Below, piece after piece: positions 1 through 8,166 of a DNA stretch of 64,000 bases. The stretch's first letter is position 1; each line of letters starts with the position of its first letter. Source of the stretch: Bog-793 sp963761425. Lineage in GTDB: Bacteria > Actinomycetota > Acidimicrobiia > Acidimicrobiales > Bog-793. Location of the stretch: the NCBI GenBank assembly GCA_963761425.1, contig CAVXGQ010000003.1, positions 1 through 64,000 of the forward strand. Reading direction: 5' to 3'. The position numbers and the translations under genes are program-made. The notes below the pieces were generated by a model. That model was given only the letters and a program-made list of their open reading frames with translations. It searched no databases and was not told the DNA's origin.

Positions 1-490
1 CACGCACGAAATTCAGGTAGTCGTCCACGGCGTAAAGAGCACGCGAGGTGTCGGCAACCTGCCAGACGACAATGGCCGCGATCTCCACGGGATTGCCGTC
101 AGCGTCGTTGACTTTCAGGTGGTTCGTCTCGAAGTTCCTGACCCGAATGCTCACGCTCCGCCGGTCAGAGAGAGGAAGGATCCACCAAAGGCCGGTTCGG
201 CGCACGGTGCCGACGTAGCGTCCGAAGAACCGCACGACCTTCGTCTGGCCAGGTTGCACGATGGTCAACGAGGCCCAAATGACCGTCGCCAAGACGATCG
301 GCACGGCGATGACGCCCTTGACGGAAGTGTTGTTGATGAAATATGCCCCGGCGCCGCAGGCGGCGACGACGAGGACGCCGAGCCAGCCGTTGATGGCCCA
401 CGCTCGGCGCTCGTGAATCTCGACTCGGACTCCCGAATGACCGACCGGAGTCGCCTCGGGTTCGCGGTTGGGTTGGACAGACTGGCTCAT
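1..490 (-). CDS. SPFH/band-7 domain membrane protein (5' part, cut by window start)
   Basis: The first 163 codons of a stomatin/prohibitin-like protein are visible; the rest lies outside the window. After about 30 polar residues come two hydrophobic stretches (roughly 33-52 and 58-76), then the SPFH start: QPGQTKVVRFFGRYVGT and GLWWILPL, followed by VNDADGNPVEIAAIVVWQV. These are the usual N-terminal SPFH motifs of membrane scaffold proteins. The ATG at 490-488 has a good AGGAGG a few bases upstream, which fixes the start. Proteins of this family assemble oligomers on the inner face of the membrane; the specific role here cannot be inferred. Confidence 0.85.
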   Translation of the reverse strand, partial: MSQSVQPNREPEATPVGHSGVRVEIHERRAWAINGWLGVLVVAACGAGAYFINNTSVKGVIAVPIVLATVIWASLTIVQPGQTKVVRFFGRYVGTVRRTGLWWILPLSDRRSVSIRVRNFETNHLKVNDADGNPVEIAAIVVWQVADTSRALYAVDDYLNFVR

Positions 491-1191
491 GATCCCTCCT
501 AGACAGCGGCCTCGACAAACTGATATTAAATGCTATCATTTTTCCGGGTGTCATACGAGCCGGTGGCCCCGCAGGCGGAGGAATAAGGGCCGATTGACTC
601 GCCTTTGGTCAAGCCGGCGTCTCGAAAGTGATGTGATGAAGGAGCGGGGCCTCCGCTCCTTCATCACATCACATGTGGGATGCCCCCCTCGCGTTGATCC
701 CGGAGAGTGTTACGGGCTACTCGGAGCCAGTTCTGTGTCCGACGCTGATGTCCCGACGTGATGGGGCGCCAGCGCGCCGTAGTGGTTGTCGTCCACTCCG
801 CGGTTGCACATGAGGAACGGCTCAGGCTTGTGTAGACAGCACGATTTGTGACCTCCATGCCCGTATCAGCAGGGCGACGACGAGCCACCTGGGCGACGAG
901 CGGGGCACGGCCTCTCCCACGGGCAGCCAAGGCTCCACCGTTCACCGCGCGCGCCGATTTCGCTCTGACCGACTATCGCCTTCGCCGCCTCTACGCCCAT
1001 CCCCGCTCGCCCGGGGTGGCTCTGCCATCGCGGGGCCCGGGTTCTGTTGCCTGCCGGTCAGTTCCCCGACTCCAACGGAGTGACTGGGTTACGTCATCCT
1101 CTCAGGAAGGTGGCGCAAAATTAGTCGAATTAACTTCGATGCTCTTGCCGGTGTGGGCGGCAAGAACTTTCGATCGTTTCGAGAATCGACC
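491..1191. other. Non-coding stretch with one strong hairpin
   Basis: About 700 bases between the SPFH start and the end of the next leftward gene. The open frames here are short, overlap on both strands and show no recognisable protein. The only clear structure is the 20-bp inverted repeat at 628-672. Confidence 0.5.
628..672. repeat. Perfect 20-bp inverted repeat (hairpin)
   Basis: The arms at 628-647 and 653-672 are exact reverse complements and are separated by a 5-base loop (GGCCT). The stem contains GAAGGAGCGG. No T-run follows on either side, so it is not a textbook intrinsic terminator. It lies more than 500 bases beyond the end of the leftward secreted-protein gene and upstream of the SPFH gene. 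Confidence 0.75.
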
Positions 1192-1714
1192 CTAGTAGGT
1201 CTTGCACGTCCAACTGCCGGAGATCTTGACCGTCTGCCCGGCGACATCGCGCATCGACGCGCTCGATGGAATCGGTCTTGGCCGCGATCGTGACGGTGCC
1301 GCTTGTCGCGGTGAAGTCCCACTTCGCGCTCGTCTTGCCCAGCGGTTCCGGATCAAAGACGACCATTGGTTGCTTGACGGGGCTCCCCGTGATCTTGAAT
1401 GTGCCCCTGTTCTTCTCGATCACACTGAGATTCCAGTAAGTGACGTTCTTCGTGAAACCCGAGATCGGCCCGACAAGGTCGCCGACACTCGTCGAGCCGC
1501 CGATCTCGACGCAACCCGCTGTAACCGAGTGACCGAAGTGAAGGGTGCCATGCCCGGCTCCCGAGATCGTGAAGGTATTGACCGGTGAGCCTTTGGCCGG
1601 GGTCTTGGACGCGGCTGCAGTGCCAACCGCGAGGTACCCGGTCAATGTCACGCACAGTGCAGCCGCGGCGATCCTTCTCGTCATCTGCGCCCGCTTGTTC
1701 ATCCGCGTCGTCAT
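1192..1714 (-). pseudogene. Small secreted protein with a single-base frameshift near its C-terminus
   Basis: From the ATG at 1714 the product has a signal peptide (basic MTTRMNKRAQMTRR, a hydrophobic core, then AVGTAAAS). A beta-rich domain of about 120 residues follows, with repeated Gly/Thr and one conserved-looking Cys (TAGCVEIGG). The first frame runs past the expected end into low-quality sequence, whereas a +1 shift near 1245-1252 restores a sensible end: VAGQTVKISGSWTCKTY then stop at 1192. This resembles actinobacterial exported proteins of unknown function. The extra base may be a sequencing error or a real mutation. I do not recognise a named family. The closely spaced methionines leave the exact start uncertain. 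Confidence 0.6.
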
Positions 1715-2567
1715 TTCGCCCCCCGGTTCGTCTTCGAGAATAAGCGGCTCGGCCGATCGCCCGTGCGACCGCTTCGAGTGCAGCCTACGGAGAAAAGGTA
1801 TTAATTCCGCGCGCGACGTACGAAGCGGCCGCGAACGAGTGGGCGAGCGGAGCGCGCGTCCCGTCGAGGATTGTTCCAGGTGTCGCGGACGTCTCCGGAC
1901 GAAAAGCCTCGCAGAGCGATCGTCGCTCAGCGCGCCGCCAGCGCCTCCGGCTGTCACATCGAGGAGATTCGAATCCGTCAGCCCGCCGTGGCAGCATGAT
2001 CAGTCACAACCGGAGTCAACTGAACGTGCAGCTGTCTCTTTCGACCCCACAAGACCCGGGGCAGACCAGCCATACCGCTCGCTAAAAGGCTCTGATCAGG
2101 GTCTTTAGAGGCGCCCTCGGCAGGACTCGAACCTGCGATACGCGGTTTAGGAATCGGGCTGGGAAGGTCCACCGAAACGAGTTCAGTCCGTTGAACTGGC
2201 CCTTGTGCGAGTGGCCGTCCCCGGAGTTCGTTCCGCGCCAGCGAATGTCGCTCCGCAGATTCCCAAGAGATTCCCGACCGGTCAATCCAAGGTCAGTATT
2301 CGATGTGGTCGCTCACTAGTCGCGGCTGCCCCAGTACGGCGCCTCGGGGCGAGGGAAGGGGTCACTCGGGGCGTCGCGTTCTGGGACAGTCACTCGGACG
2401 TGTAACGCCGATTAGCGTGCACGTCCCGATCGAGAGGTGCTCGGCATTATGCGCTGGCGCACACATCGATTGAGGAGCGGGGAGTCAACACCTGTAGCAG
2501 CGAGGTGCTCGAGGGAGGTACTGACAGGGCCTCCCACACCCGGTCAGGCAACCGTACCGTAGAACTC
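1715..2567. other. Non-coding stretch holding the tRNA remnant and the regulator leader
   Basis: No convincing gene is seen in about 850 bases. It holds the tRNA-Arg 3' copy at 2111-2153. A 10-base direct repeat (GAGGTGCTCG at 2434-2443 and 2502-2511) lies just upstream of the XRE-type regulator gene and could be part of an operator; this is only a suggestion. Confidence 0.45.
2111..2153 (-). repeat. Copy of the tRNA-Arg(CCT) 3' half (candidate att site)
   Basis: This stretch matches 7309-7351, the 3' half of the intact tRNA-Arg gene, at 41 of 43 positions (differences at 2117 and 2139). It spans the anticodon-loop 3' side, T arm and acceptor 3' strand, then diverges abruptly, so no complete tRNA is present. 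A duplicated tRNA 3' end beyond an insert is the usual footprint of tyrosine-recombinase integration into a tRNA gene. Confidence 0.75.
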
Positions 2568-3473
2568 GTGGAGAGCAACAGGAGCGAGGTCAAGGAGTTC
2601 CTGGCAAGCCGCCGGTCGAGGGTCACCCCCCAGCAGGCAGGCCTGTCCGTCTACGGCCACAACCGCCGGGTGAAGGGGCTGCGCCGGGAGGAGGTGGCGA
2701 TGTTGGCCGGCGTGAGCGTTGACTACTACGTGCGCCTCGAGCGGGGCAACCTGCACGGCGTCTCCGAGCAGGTTCTCGACGCCTTGGCCCGGGCCCTGCA
2801 ACTTGACGAGGCCGAACGCACGCACCTGTTCGATCTCGCCCGTGCCGCCAACGCCATGCCCTCAGCGCGCTGGCACAAGTCGTCGCAGCGAGTGCGCCCG
2901 AGCGTGCAGCGCATCCTCGACTCGATCGTCGGGGCGCCGGCCTGGGTGCGCAACGCCCGCCATGACCTGCTCGCCGCCAACCAGCTCGGCTTCGCCCTCT
3001 ACTCCGAGATGCTGAACGACCCGATTCGTCCGGCCAACAATGCCCGGTTCGTCTTCTTGAACCCGCGATCGCGGGACTTCTTCGTCGACTGGGAGCGCGC
3101 CGCGGACGACATCGTCGCCATGCTGCGCTCCGAGGCTGGTCACAACCCCTACGACAAGGCGCTTACCGACCTCATCGGCGAGCTCTCCACTCGCAGCGAG
3201 ACGTTTCGCACCCGTTGGGCGGCCCACAACGTCCGCTTTCACCGCACCGGCCGCAAGCAGCTCCACCACCCCGTCGTCGGCGACCTCGACCTGTCCTTCG
3301 AGGCGATGGAGCTGCCGGGCGAGGACCTCACGCTGCTCGTCTACACCGCCGAGCCCGGCTCGCCCTCTCAGGACGCCCTCAATCTCCTCGCGAGTTGGGC
3401 GGCCACTCTCGAGCGCGATCAGCAGGCGCCCGCCACGCTCGTCGATGAAACGCCGCGCGGCCCCGCTCCCTAG
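2568..3473 (+). CDS. XRE-family regulator with MmyB-like ligand-binding domain
   Basis: A predicted cytoplasmic transcription factor of about 301 residues. The N-terminal helix-turn-helix is recognisable from RRVKGLRREEVAMLAGVS and DYYVRLERG, the typical XRE pattern of MmyB-like proteins. The C-terminal 180 residues (from about WHKSSQRVRPSVQRILDS) fit the MmyB-like PAS-related ligand-binding domain, with the usual NPRSRDFFVDWE and FHRTGRKQLHHP segments. The GTG at 2568 is chosen because the protein then begins just before the HTH; an ATG at 2505 would add an unconserved tail. No strong ribosome-binding site is seen. Regulators of this type often sit beside oxidoreductase genes that they control, and the run starting at 3552 is the obvious candidate target. 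Confidence 0.85.
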   Translation: MESNRSEVKEFLASRRSRVTPQQAGLSVYGHNRRVKGLRREEVAMLAGVSVDYYVRLERGNLHGVSEQVLDALARALQLDEAERTHLFDLARAANAMPSARWHKSSQRVRPSVQRILDSIVGAPAWVRNARHDLLAANQLGFALYSEMLNDPIRPANNARFVFLNPRSRDFFVDWERAADDIVAMLRSEAGHNPYDKALTDLIGELSTRSETFRTRWAAHNVRFHRTGRKQLHHPVVGDLDLSFEAMELPGEDLTLLVYTAEPGSPSQDALNLLASWAATLERDQQAPATLVDETPRGPAP

Positions 3474-3551
3474 CCCAGCACACGACGACCAGCCGCACCT
3501 GGCCCGCCGGGGCCTTGGTCCGGCGCGCGCTACACCCTGAAAGGAGACTCC

Positions 3552-4586
3552 ATGCGAGCGACCATCATCCACGGCGCCGGTGACGTCCGCGTCGAGACCG
3601 TCCCGGATGCCAAATTGCGCGAACCCACCGACGCTCTCGTGCGCGTCGTGCGGGCCTCTATCTGCGGCAGCGATCTATGGCCCTACCGGTCGATGTCCCA
3701 TTCCGAGAAGGGTGAGCGTATGGGACATGAGTTCCTCGGCGTCGTCGAGGACATCGGCTCCGACATCGCCAAATTCAAGCTGGGCGACCTCGTGCTTGCT
3801 CCCTTCGTCTGGTCCGACGGCAGCTGCGACTTCTGCCGGGAGGGCCTGCAGACCTCCTGCCGGTACGGCGGGTTGTGGGCACGCGACGGGATCGACGGCG
3901 GCCAGGGCGAGGCGGTCCGCGTTCCCCAGGCACAGGGCACTCTTGTCAAGCTGCCGGTCGCCGAGGACTCCGAGCTCCTCCCTTCGCTGCTCACGCTCTC
4001 CGACGTGTTCCCGACCGGCTACCACTGCGCCCACAGAGCGGGCGTCAACCCGCGCACGACCGTCACCGTCATCGGCGACGGTGCCGTCGGGCTCTCCGCC
4101 GTGATCTCGGCCAAGCGCCTCGGCGCCGAGCGGATCATCCTCATGGGTCACCACCCCGAGCGCATTGCTCTCGGCGTGGAGTTCGGCGCCACCGACGTCG
4201 TCTCCGAGCCCGGCGTCGAAGGTGTGGAGCACGTGCGCCAGCTCACCCGCGGGGATGGCACCCAAACTGTGCTCGAGTGTGTCGGCCTCATCGAGGCGAT
4301 CGAGACCGCCTTTATCGTTGTGCGCGACGGTGGCACCGTAAGTCGGGTCGGCGCGCCCCAGTATGCCGAGGTGCCGATGGACTTCTCGGTTTTCATGCGC
4401 AACATCACCCTTACCGGTGGTGTCGCTCCCGCCCGTGTCTACATCGACGAGCTGCTTCCCGATGTGCTCGAGGGGCGGATCGAGCCCGGCAAGGTCTTCG
4501 ATCGCACCGTCTCGCTCGAGCACATCGCCGACGGTTACCGGGCGATGGCCGAGCGCAGCGCCCTCAAGGTGCTTGTCGAGCCCTGA
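3552..4586 (+). CDS. Zinc-dependent alcohol dehydrogenase (MDR family)
   Basis: 344 residues, a standard length for medium-chain dehydrogenases. The catalytic zinc ligands are visible as Cys38 (SICGSD) and His59-Glu60 (MGHEFLG). The structural-zinc loop has Cys at 92, 95 and 103 but lacks the usual first Cys. The Rossmann motif VIGDGAVGL lies in the second half, so it should use NAD(P). The overall pattern is close to threonine dehydrogenase/alcohol dehydrogenase-like proteins; the substrate is unknown. The ATG at 3552 follows a good AAGGAGA. It is the first gene of a co-directional run (cupin, DUF2255, CMD, SDR) with short gaps, so probably one transcript. Confidence 0.9.
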   Translation: MRATIIHGAGDVRVETVPDAKLREPTDALVRVVRASICGSDLWPYRSMSHSEKGERMGHEFLGVVEDIGSDIAKFKLGDLVLAPFVWSDGSCDFCREGLQTSCRYGGLWARDGIDGGQGEAVRVPQAQGTLVKLPVAEDSELLPSLLTLSDVFPTGYHCAHRAGVNPRTTVTVIGDGAVGLSAVISAKRLGAERIILMGHHPERIALGVEFGATDVVSEPGVEGVEHVRQLTRGDGTQTVLECVGLIEAIETAFIVVRDGGTVSRVGAPQYAEVPMDFSVFMRNITLTGGVAPARVYIDELLPDVLEGRIEPGKVFDRTVSLEHIADGYRAMAERSALKVLVEP

Positions 4587-4618
4587 TCCCTCATCCGAGC
4601 AAGGAAGGAGCAACGACC

Positions 4619-5020
4619 ATGGAGATGCCACCCAAGCCGCCGACCACCAAGGGGCCGAGGGAGACCTTCAGCGGCGAGGTCTTCGTCGACTCGGTCACCC
4701 GGGGGGTACCCCCGTCGCAGCTCAACGTCGCTGTGGACCGCTTCACACCGGGCGCTCGCAGCGCCTGGCATTCACACGATGGCGGACAAACGCTCTACGT
4801 CACCGAGGGCCGGGGCCTTGTGCAAGTGCGCAACAGGGCCATCGTCGAGCTGAACGCCGGCGACGTGGTGTTCGCCCCCGACGGCGAGGAGCATTGGCAC
4901 GGTGCCGCGCCGGACCACTTCATGGCCCACCTGTCCATCACCGAGGGCGAGGCGCACTGGGGCGCGCACGTCACCGACGACGAGTACGCGGGCCGGAGCA
5001 GCTCGAAAGGAGACCGGTAG
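4619..5020 (+). CDS. Cupin-domain protein (mandelonitrile-lyase-like cupin)
   Basis: A 133-residue single cupin. The first metal-binding motif is WHSHDGGQTLYV, in which the usual Glu ligand is replaced by Gln; the second is GDVVFAPDGEEHWHGA. The layout, including HWHGA and a C-terminal VTDDEYAG, resembles small cupins that include the manganese hydroxynitrile lyases and cupins found beside carboxymuconolactone decarboxylase genes. The actual reaction cannot be assigned. The ATG at 4619 follows AAGGAAGGAG. The stop is directly followed by the ATG of the DUF2255 gene, suggesting translational coupling. Confidence 0.85.
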   Translation: MEMPPKPPTTKGPRETFSGEVFVDSVTRGVPPSQLNVAVDRFTPGARSAWHSHDGGQTLYVTEGRGLVQVRNRAIVELNAGDVVFAPDGEEHWHGAAPDHFMAHLSITEGEAHWGAHVTDDEYAGRSSSKGDR

Positions 5021-5434
5021 ATGTCCGAGCCTCCAGCTGACCAGGCGGCACTGGCCTGGAGTGCCGGCGAGCTTGAGCGCATCGGCGGTGCCGAGGAGCT
5101 CCAGCTGTCCTCCGTGCGCCCCGACGGCACCCTCCGGCCCTGGGTGACGATGTGGGTTGTCCGGGTCGGCGAGGGCCTCTACGTCCGCTCCGCCTACGGT
5201 TTGGACAACCCCTGGTATCGCCGGGCCATCGCCAGCGGCAAGGGTCGCGTCCGCGCCGGCGGCGTCGAACGCGAGGTTTCCTTCGCCCCAGCCACGAATG
5301 CCGTCCAAGGCGATATCGACGCCGCGTACCACGCCAAGTACGACCGCTACGGGTCCCGCATCGTCAACTCCGTCGTCGGCCCCGAGGCGCATCGCGTCAC
5401 TTTGCGGCTCGTTCCGCGGAGCGACGCGGACTGA
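5021..5434 (+). CDS. DUF2255 family protein
   Basis: 137 residues starting at the base after the cupin stop codon. The motifs LQLSSVRPDGTLRPWVTMWVVRVG, shown here only as the segments SSVRPDGTLRPWV and VVRVGEGLYVRSAYG, match the flavin-reductase/pyridoxamine-oxidase-like fold of DUF2255. The family has no settled function; members are small, soluble and often found next to SDR, CMD and nuclear-transport-like proteins. GAAAGGAG upstream, inside the cupin gene, serves as ribosome-binding site. Confidence 0.8.
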   Translation: MSEPPADQAALAWSAGELERIGGAEELQLSSVRPDGTLRPWVTMWVVRVGEGLYVRSAYGLDNPWYRRAIASGKGRVRAGGVEREVSFAPATNAVQGDIDAAYHAKYDRYGSRIVNSVVGPEAHRVTLRLVPRSDAD

Positions 5435-5444
5435 GGAGGACCGC

Positions 5445-6200
5445 ATGGACATCAGCGAGACGGCCCGCCGCAACCACGACGAGCTGTTCCCCGATCACGC
5501 CTCGACCCTTGTTGTCACCGACCCGGAGCTGATCGAGGTCTTCGACAACTTTGCCTTCAACGAGGTGCTCTGCCACATCCGCCTCAACACACCGACGCGC
5601 CTCATGGTCCAGCTGGCGGCCCTGATCGCGTGCGGGGCGCTCAACGAGTACCGGATCATGCTCAGTGCCGCGCTGAGGATCGGGGTGACGCCAATCGAGG
5701 CGAAAGAGATCGTCTACCAAGCCGTCCCCTACGTCGGTATGGGCAGGGTCTTCGACTTCCTCCACACCACGAATGAGGTGCTCGCCGAGGCTGGGATCGC
5801 GCTTCCCCTTGCGAGGCAGTCGACTACGACACCGACGAGCCGCCACGACCGCGGTCTCGATCTGCAGCACCAGGTCGTCGGCGCCGAGCGGGTCGACGCG
5901 ATGTATGCGAACGCCCGGGATGACGAGCTGCACTTCCAACAGCTCCTCTCGTCCAACTGCTTCGGCGACCACCTCGCCCGCACCGGCGTCGACCTCTCCA
6001 CCCGGGAGCTGCTCACCTTTGCGATGCTCGCCACCCTCGGAGGTTGCGACCCCCAGGTGAGAGCCCACGTGGCCGCCAACCTCAACGTCGGCAACACCCG
6101 ACGGCAACTCCTTGACGTCGTCACCGTCCTGCTGCCCTTTATCGGCTACCCGCGCACTCTGAACGCTCTCGCCGCCATCGACGAGATCACTGAGGACTGA
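5445..6200 (+). CDS. Carboxymuconolactone decarboxylase-family protein (two-domain)
   Basis: 251 residues with two CMD/AhpD-like halves: an N-terminal one around LAALIACGALNEYRIML and KEIVYQAVPYVG, and a C-terminal one around RELLTFAMLATLGGC and RQLLDVVTVLLPFIGYPR. The Cys-x-x-Cys of true AhpD peroxidase partners is not present; single Cys residues occur at equivalent regions. The double form resembles proteins annotated as CMD-family that accompany cupins and SDRs. The substrate is unknown. The ATG at 5445 follows GAGGAGGA. It sits 10 bases after the DUF2255 gene in the same operon. Confidence 0.85.
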   Translation: MDISETARRNHDELFPDHASTLVVTDPELIEVFDNFAFNEVLCHIRLNTPTRLMVQLAALIACGALNEYRIMLSAALRIGVTPIEAKEIVYQAVPYVGMGRVFDFLHTTNEVLAEAGIALPLARQSTTTPTSRHDRGLDLQHQVVGAERVDAMYANARDDELHFQQLLSSNCFGDHLARTGVDLSTRELLTFAMLATLGGCDPQVRAHVAANLNVGNTRRQLLDVVTVLLPFIGYPRTLNALAAIDEITED

Positions 6201-6242
6201 CTCACCGCCCCGATGCTCACCTTTGATCCCGAAAGGAACGAC

Positions 6243-7085
6243 ATGGCCTCGCGCACCTGGCTGATCACCGGCGTCAGCACCGGTTTCGGCCGCGAGCTCA
6301 CCGAACAGCTCCTCGAACACGGCAATCAGGTCGTCGGCACCGTCCGCCGGCCGGAAAGCGTCGCCGACCTCGTCGAGCGCTACCCGGACCGCTTCCACCG
6401 GGAGCTGCTCGACGTCACCGACACCCGCGCCATCCGCCAGGTCGTCGACCGCAGCTTCCGACGCCTCAGGCACATCGATGTCGTCGTGAGCAACGCCGGC
6501 TACGGCCTCTTCGGGGCTGCTGAGGAGCTCTCCGACGAGCAGGTCGGCCACATCATCGCCACCAATCTGGTCGGTTCCATCCAGCTCATCCGCGCCGCGC
6601 TGCCGCACCTGCGAGCTCAGGGCGGGGGAAGGATCGTCCAGATCTCCTCCTACGGCGGCCAGGTCGCCTTTGCCGGCAACTCCCTCTATCACGCCACCAA
6701 GTGGGGCATCGAGGGCTTTTGCGAATCCGTCGACCAGGAAGTCGCCCCCTTCGGTATCGGCGTCACCATCGTTGAGCCCGGCGGGGCCCGCACCGAGTTC
6801 CGTTACGGCAGCGCCCAGGTCGCAACACCGATGCCTGCTTACGAAAATACGCCCGCGCCCGCCTTCCAGCGCATGCTCGACCCCGCCAGCGGACTCGCTC
6901 CGGGCGACCCTGCCCGTATGGCAGCTGCCATCATGTCCAGCGTCGAACAGGAGCCGGCTCCGCTTCGCATCGTCCTCGGCTCCCAGGCCCTCAAGAGCAC
7001 GATCGACGAGCTAGAGAAGCGCCTTGCCGACTTCCGGGCCCAGACCGAGCTGGCCGCGTCGACCGACTTCCCGCCCCGGGAGTAG
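6243..7085 (+). CDS. Short-chain dehydrogenase/reductase (SDR)
   Basis: 280 residues. The cofactor motif is TGVSTGFG near the N-terminus, followed by NAGYGLFG, the catalytic Ser in QISSYGG, and YHATK for the Tyr-Lys pair, all in the classical SDR order; EPGGARTEF follows the active site. This form is common in classical SDRs acting on small alcohols or ketones; the substrate is unknown. The ATG at 6243 is preferred over 6213 because GAAAGGA lies just upstream of it. It is the last gene of the islet operon, about 220 bases before the tRNA-Arg gene. Confidence 0.9.
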   Translation: MASRTWLITGVSTGFGRELTEQLLEHGNQVVGTVRRPESVADLVERYPDRFHRELLDVTDTRAIRQVVDRSFRRLRHIDVVVSNAGYGLFGAAEELSDEQVGHIIATNLVGSIQLIRAALPHLRAQGGGRIVQISSYGGQVAFAGNSLYHATKWGIEGFCESVDQEVAPFGIGVTIVEPGGARTEFRYGSAQVATPMPAYENTPAPAFQRMLDPASGLAPGDPARMAAAIMSSVEQEPAPLRIVLGSQALKSTIDELEKRLADFRAQTELAASTDFPPRE

Positions 7086-7308
7086 GTGGGGGGACGGCGA
7101 GACAAGCGAATCGCTTGCCTGTGCACGACCATCGGCGTTCATCTGCACTCGGATTGTCCGCAGTCTGGGCCAAGGAATCAACCTTGGCGTTAGCCTCAGC
7201 GACGTTGCCGCCCATTCCCGAACCGCGACCAACGGGTGCCATGGAAATGTCGTTTCCTACGATTCGCCTGCTGGAGGTTTCGAGAGCGCGCCTGTATTAC
7301 ACCGCTGA

Positions 7309-7351
7309 GCGCCCCCGGCAGGACTCGAACCTGCGACACGCGGTTTAGGAA
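7309..7351 (-). repeat. tRNA-Arg 3' half: right-hand member of the direct repeat pair
   Basis: The part of the tRNA-Arg gene, plus one flanking base, that is duplicated at 2111-2153 (41/43 identical). It defines the right edge of the candidate islet. Confidence 0.75.
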
Positions 7352-7382
7352 ACCGCTGCTCTGTCCCCTGAGCTACGGGGGC
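7310..7382 (-). tRNA. tRNA-Arg (anticodon CCT)
   Basis: Read on the minus strand, it folds as a complete cloverleaf. The acceptor GCCCCCG pairs with CGGGGGC, the D arm contains GCTCAGGGGACAGAGC, the anticodon stem GCGGT/ACCGC encloses TTCCTAA (anticodon CCT), and the T arm is GCAGG-TTCGAGTC-CTGCC. The discriminator is G, and CCA is not encoded. It decodes AGG. Its 3' half is duplicated at 2111-2153. Confidence 0.96.
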
Positions 7383-7618
7383 GACGTGGCGATTGACTCG
7401 CCAGGTTCGCGATTCTTATCGCTCGTGCTGTGTGGCGGCTGACGGTTTCGTCTTCGGCGGTGGCCGGCGACCGAGGTTCCTACTGGCCAGGACTCGGCCG
7501 TCGTGGCCAACGACCCCGAGCAGCACGGTGATGAGGCGTGCAGAATGGCGGGATCGACTGACATCGGGCCCGACGCGCGAGCGACGCGCCCATGCCACCC
7601 GCGGGAAAGGTGGACGAA

Positions 7619-8011
7619 GTGAAGGACTTTAAGGCGTTTTTGTTGCGTGGCAATGTCATCGACCTCGCGATCGCGGTCGTCATCGGCGTCGCCTTCGGGA
7701 CGGTGATCACGGCGTTCGTAAAAGACCTCATCACTCCGCTGATCGCCATTCCGGGGAAGACGAACTTCGAGTCGCTCCATTTCACCGTGGACAAGAGCAC
7801 CTTTCTCTATGGCGACTTCTTAAACTACGTGGTGGCATTCATCGTGCTTGCGGCGGTGATCTTTTTCGCAGTGGTCAAACCGATCAACGCGTTTATGACG
7901 CGTCGCCAAGGCCCGGCTGCGACGACCACGAAGACCTGTGAGCACTGCGCGAGCGAAATTCCCATCTCCGCTAGGGTCTGCGCGTTCTGCACCCGCGAGG
8001 TCTCGACTTAG
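7619..8011 (+). CDS. mscL: Large-conductance mechanosensitive channel MscL
   Basis: An inner-membrane homopentameric channel that opens on membrane tension during osmotic downshock. The N-terminus KDFKAFLLRGNVIDLAIAVVIG is the family signature (seen in parts: FKAFLLRGN, DLAIAVVIG); TM1 is at about residues 13-40 and TM2 at about 65-90. The C-terminal tail has an extra pair of CxxC motifs (CEHC and CAFC), a zinc-ribbon-like module absent from E. coli MscL but seen in some other bacteria. The GTG at 7619 is chosen because AAAGG lies about 8 bases upstream and it gives the usual MKDFK start; an ATG at 7592 would add nine residues. Confidence 0.93.
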   Translation: MKDFKAFLLRGNVIDLAIAVVIGVAFGTVITAFVKDLITPLIAIPGKTNFESLHFTVDKSTFLYGDFLNYVVAFIVLAAVIFFAVVKPINAFMTRRQGPAATTTKTCEHCASEIPISARVCAFCTREVST

Positions 8012-8166
8012 CTCCCCGGTACCGATCGGGCGGGAATCAAAGGAGTTGTGAAGCCCCCTATGGGCCGGTCGGGTGTCGGCGGGTTACCTGCGGGACGCGA
8101 TCAGGCTCGCGCCGACCCGGTGCGGCCGCCTCGTTTGCCCGGTACCGTGCCGGACACGACGCAGCA

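Larger units (their letters stand above)
2111..7351. mobile_element. Candidate genomic islet integrated at tRNA-Arg(CCT)
   Basis: The interval is bounded by direct repeats: the intact tRNA 3' half on the right (7309-7351) and its 43-bp copy on the left (2111-2153). The insert lies on the 3' side of the tRNA, as expected for integration that reconstitutes the gene. It contains one regulator and five metabolic genes, all on the + strand. No integrase, excisionase or transfer gene is seen, so it would be a degraded or trans-mobilised element, or an ancient event. The two mismatches between the repeats suggest it is not recent. The boundaries are inferred from the repeats only. Confidence 0.55.

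Noticed and set aside
2111..2153. A second tRNA-Arg gene
   Set aside because: Only the 3' half is present; the 5' half and anticodon stem partner are missing.
5397..6692. A 431-codon leftward frame over the CMD and SDR genes
   Set aside because: Antisense shadow; no ribosome-binding site or family features.
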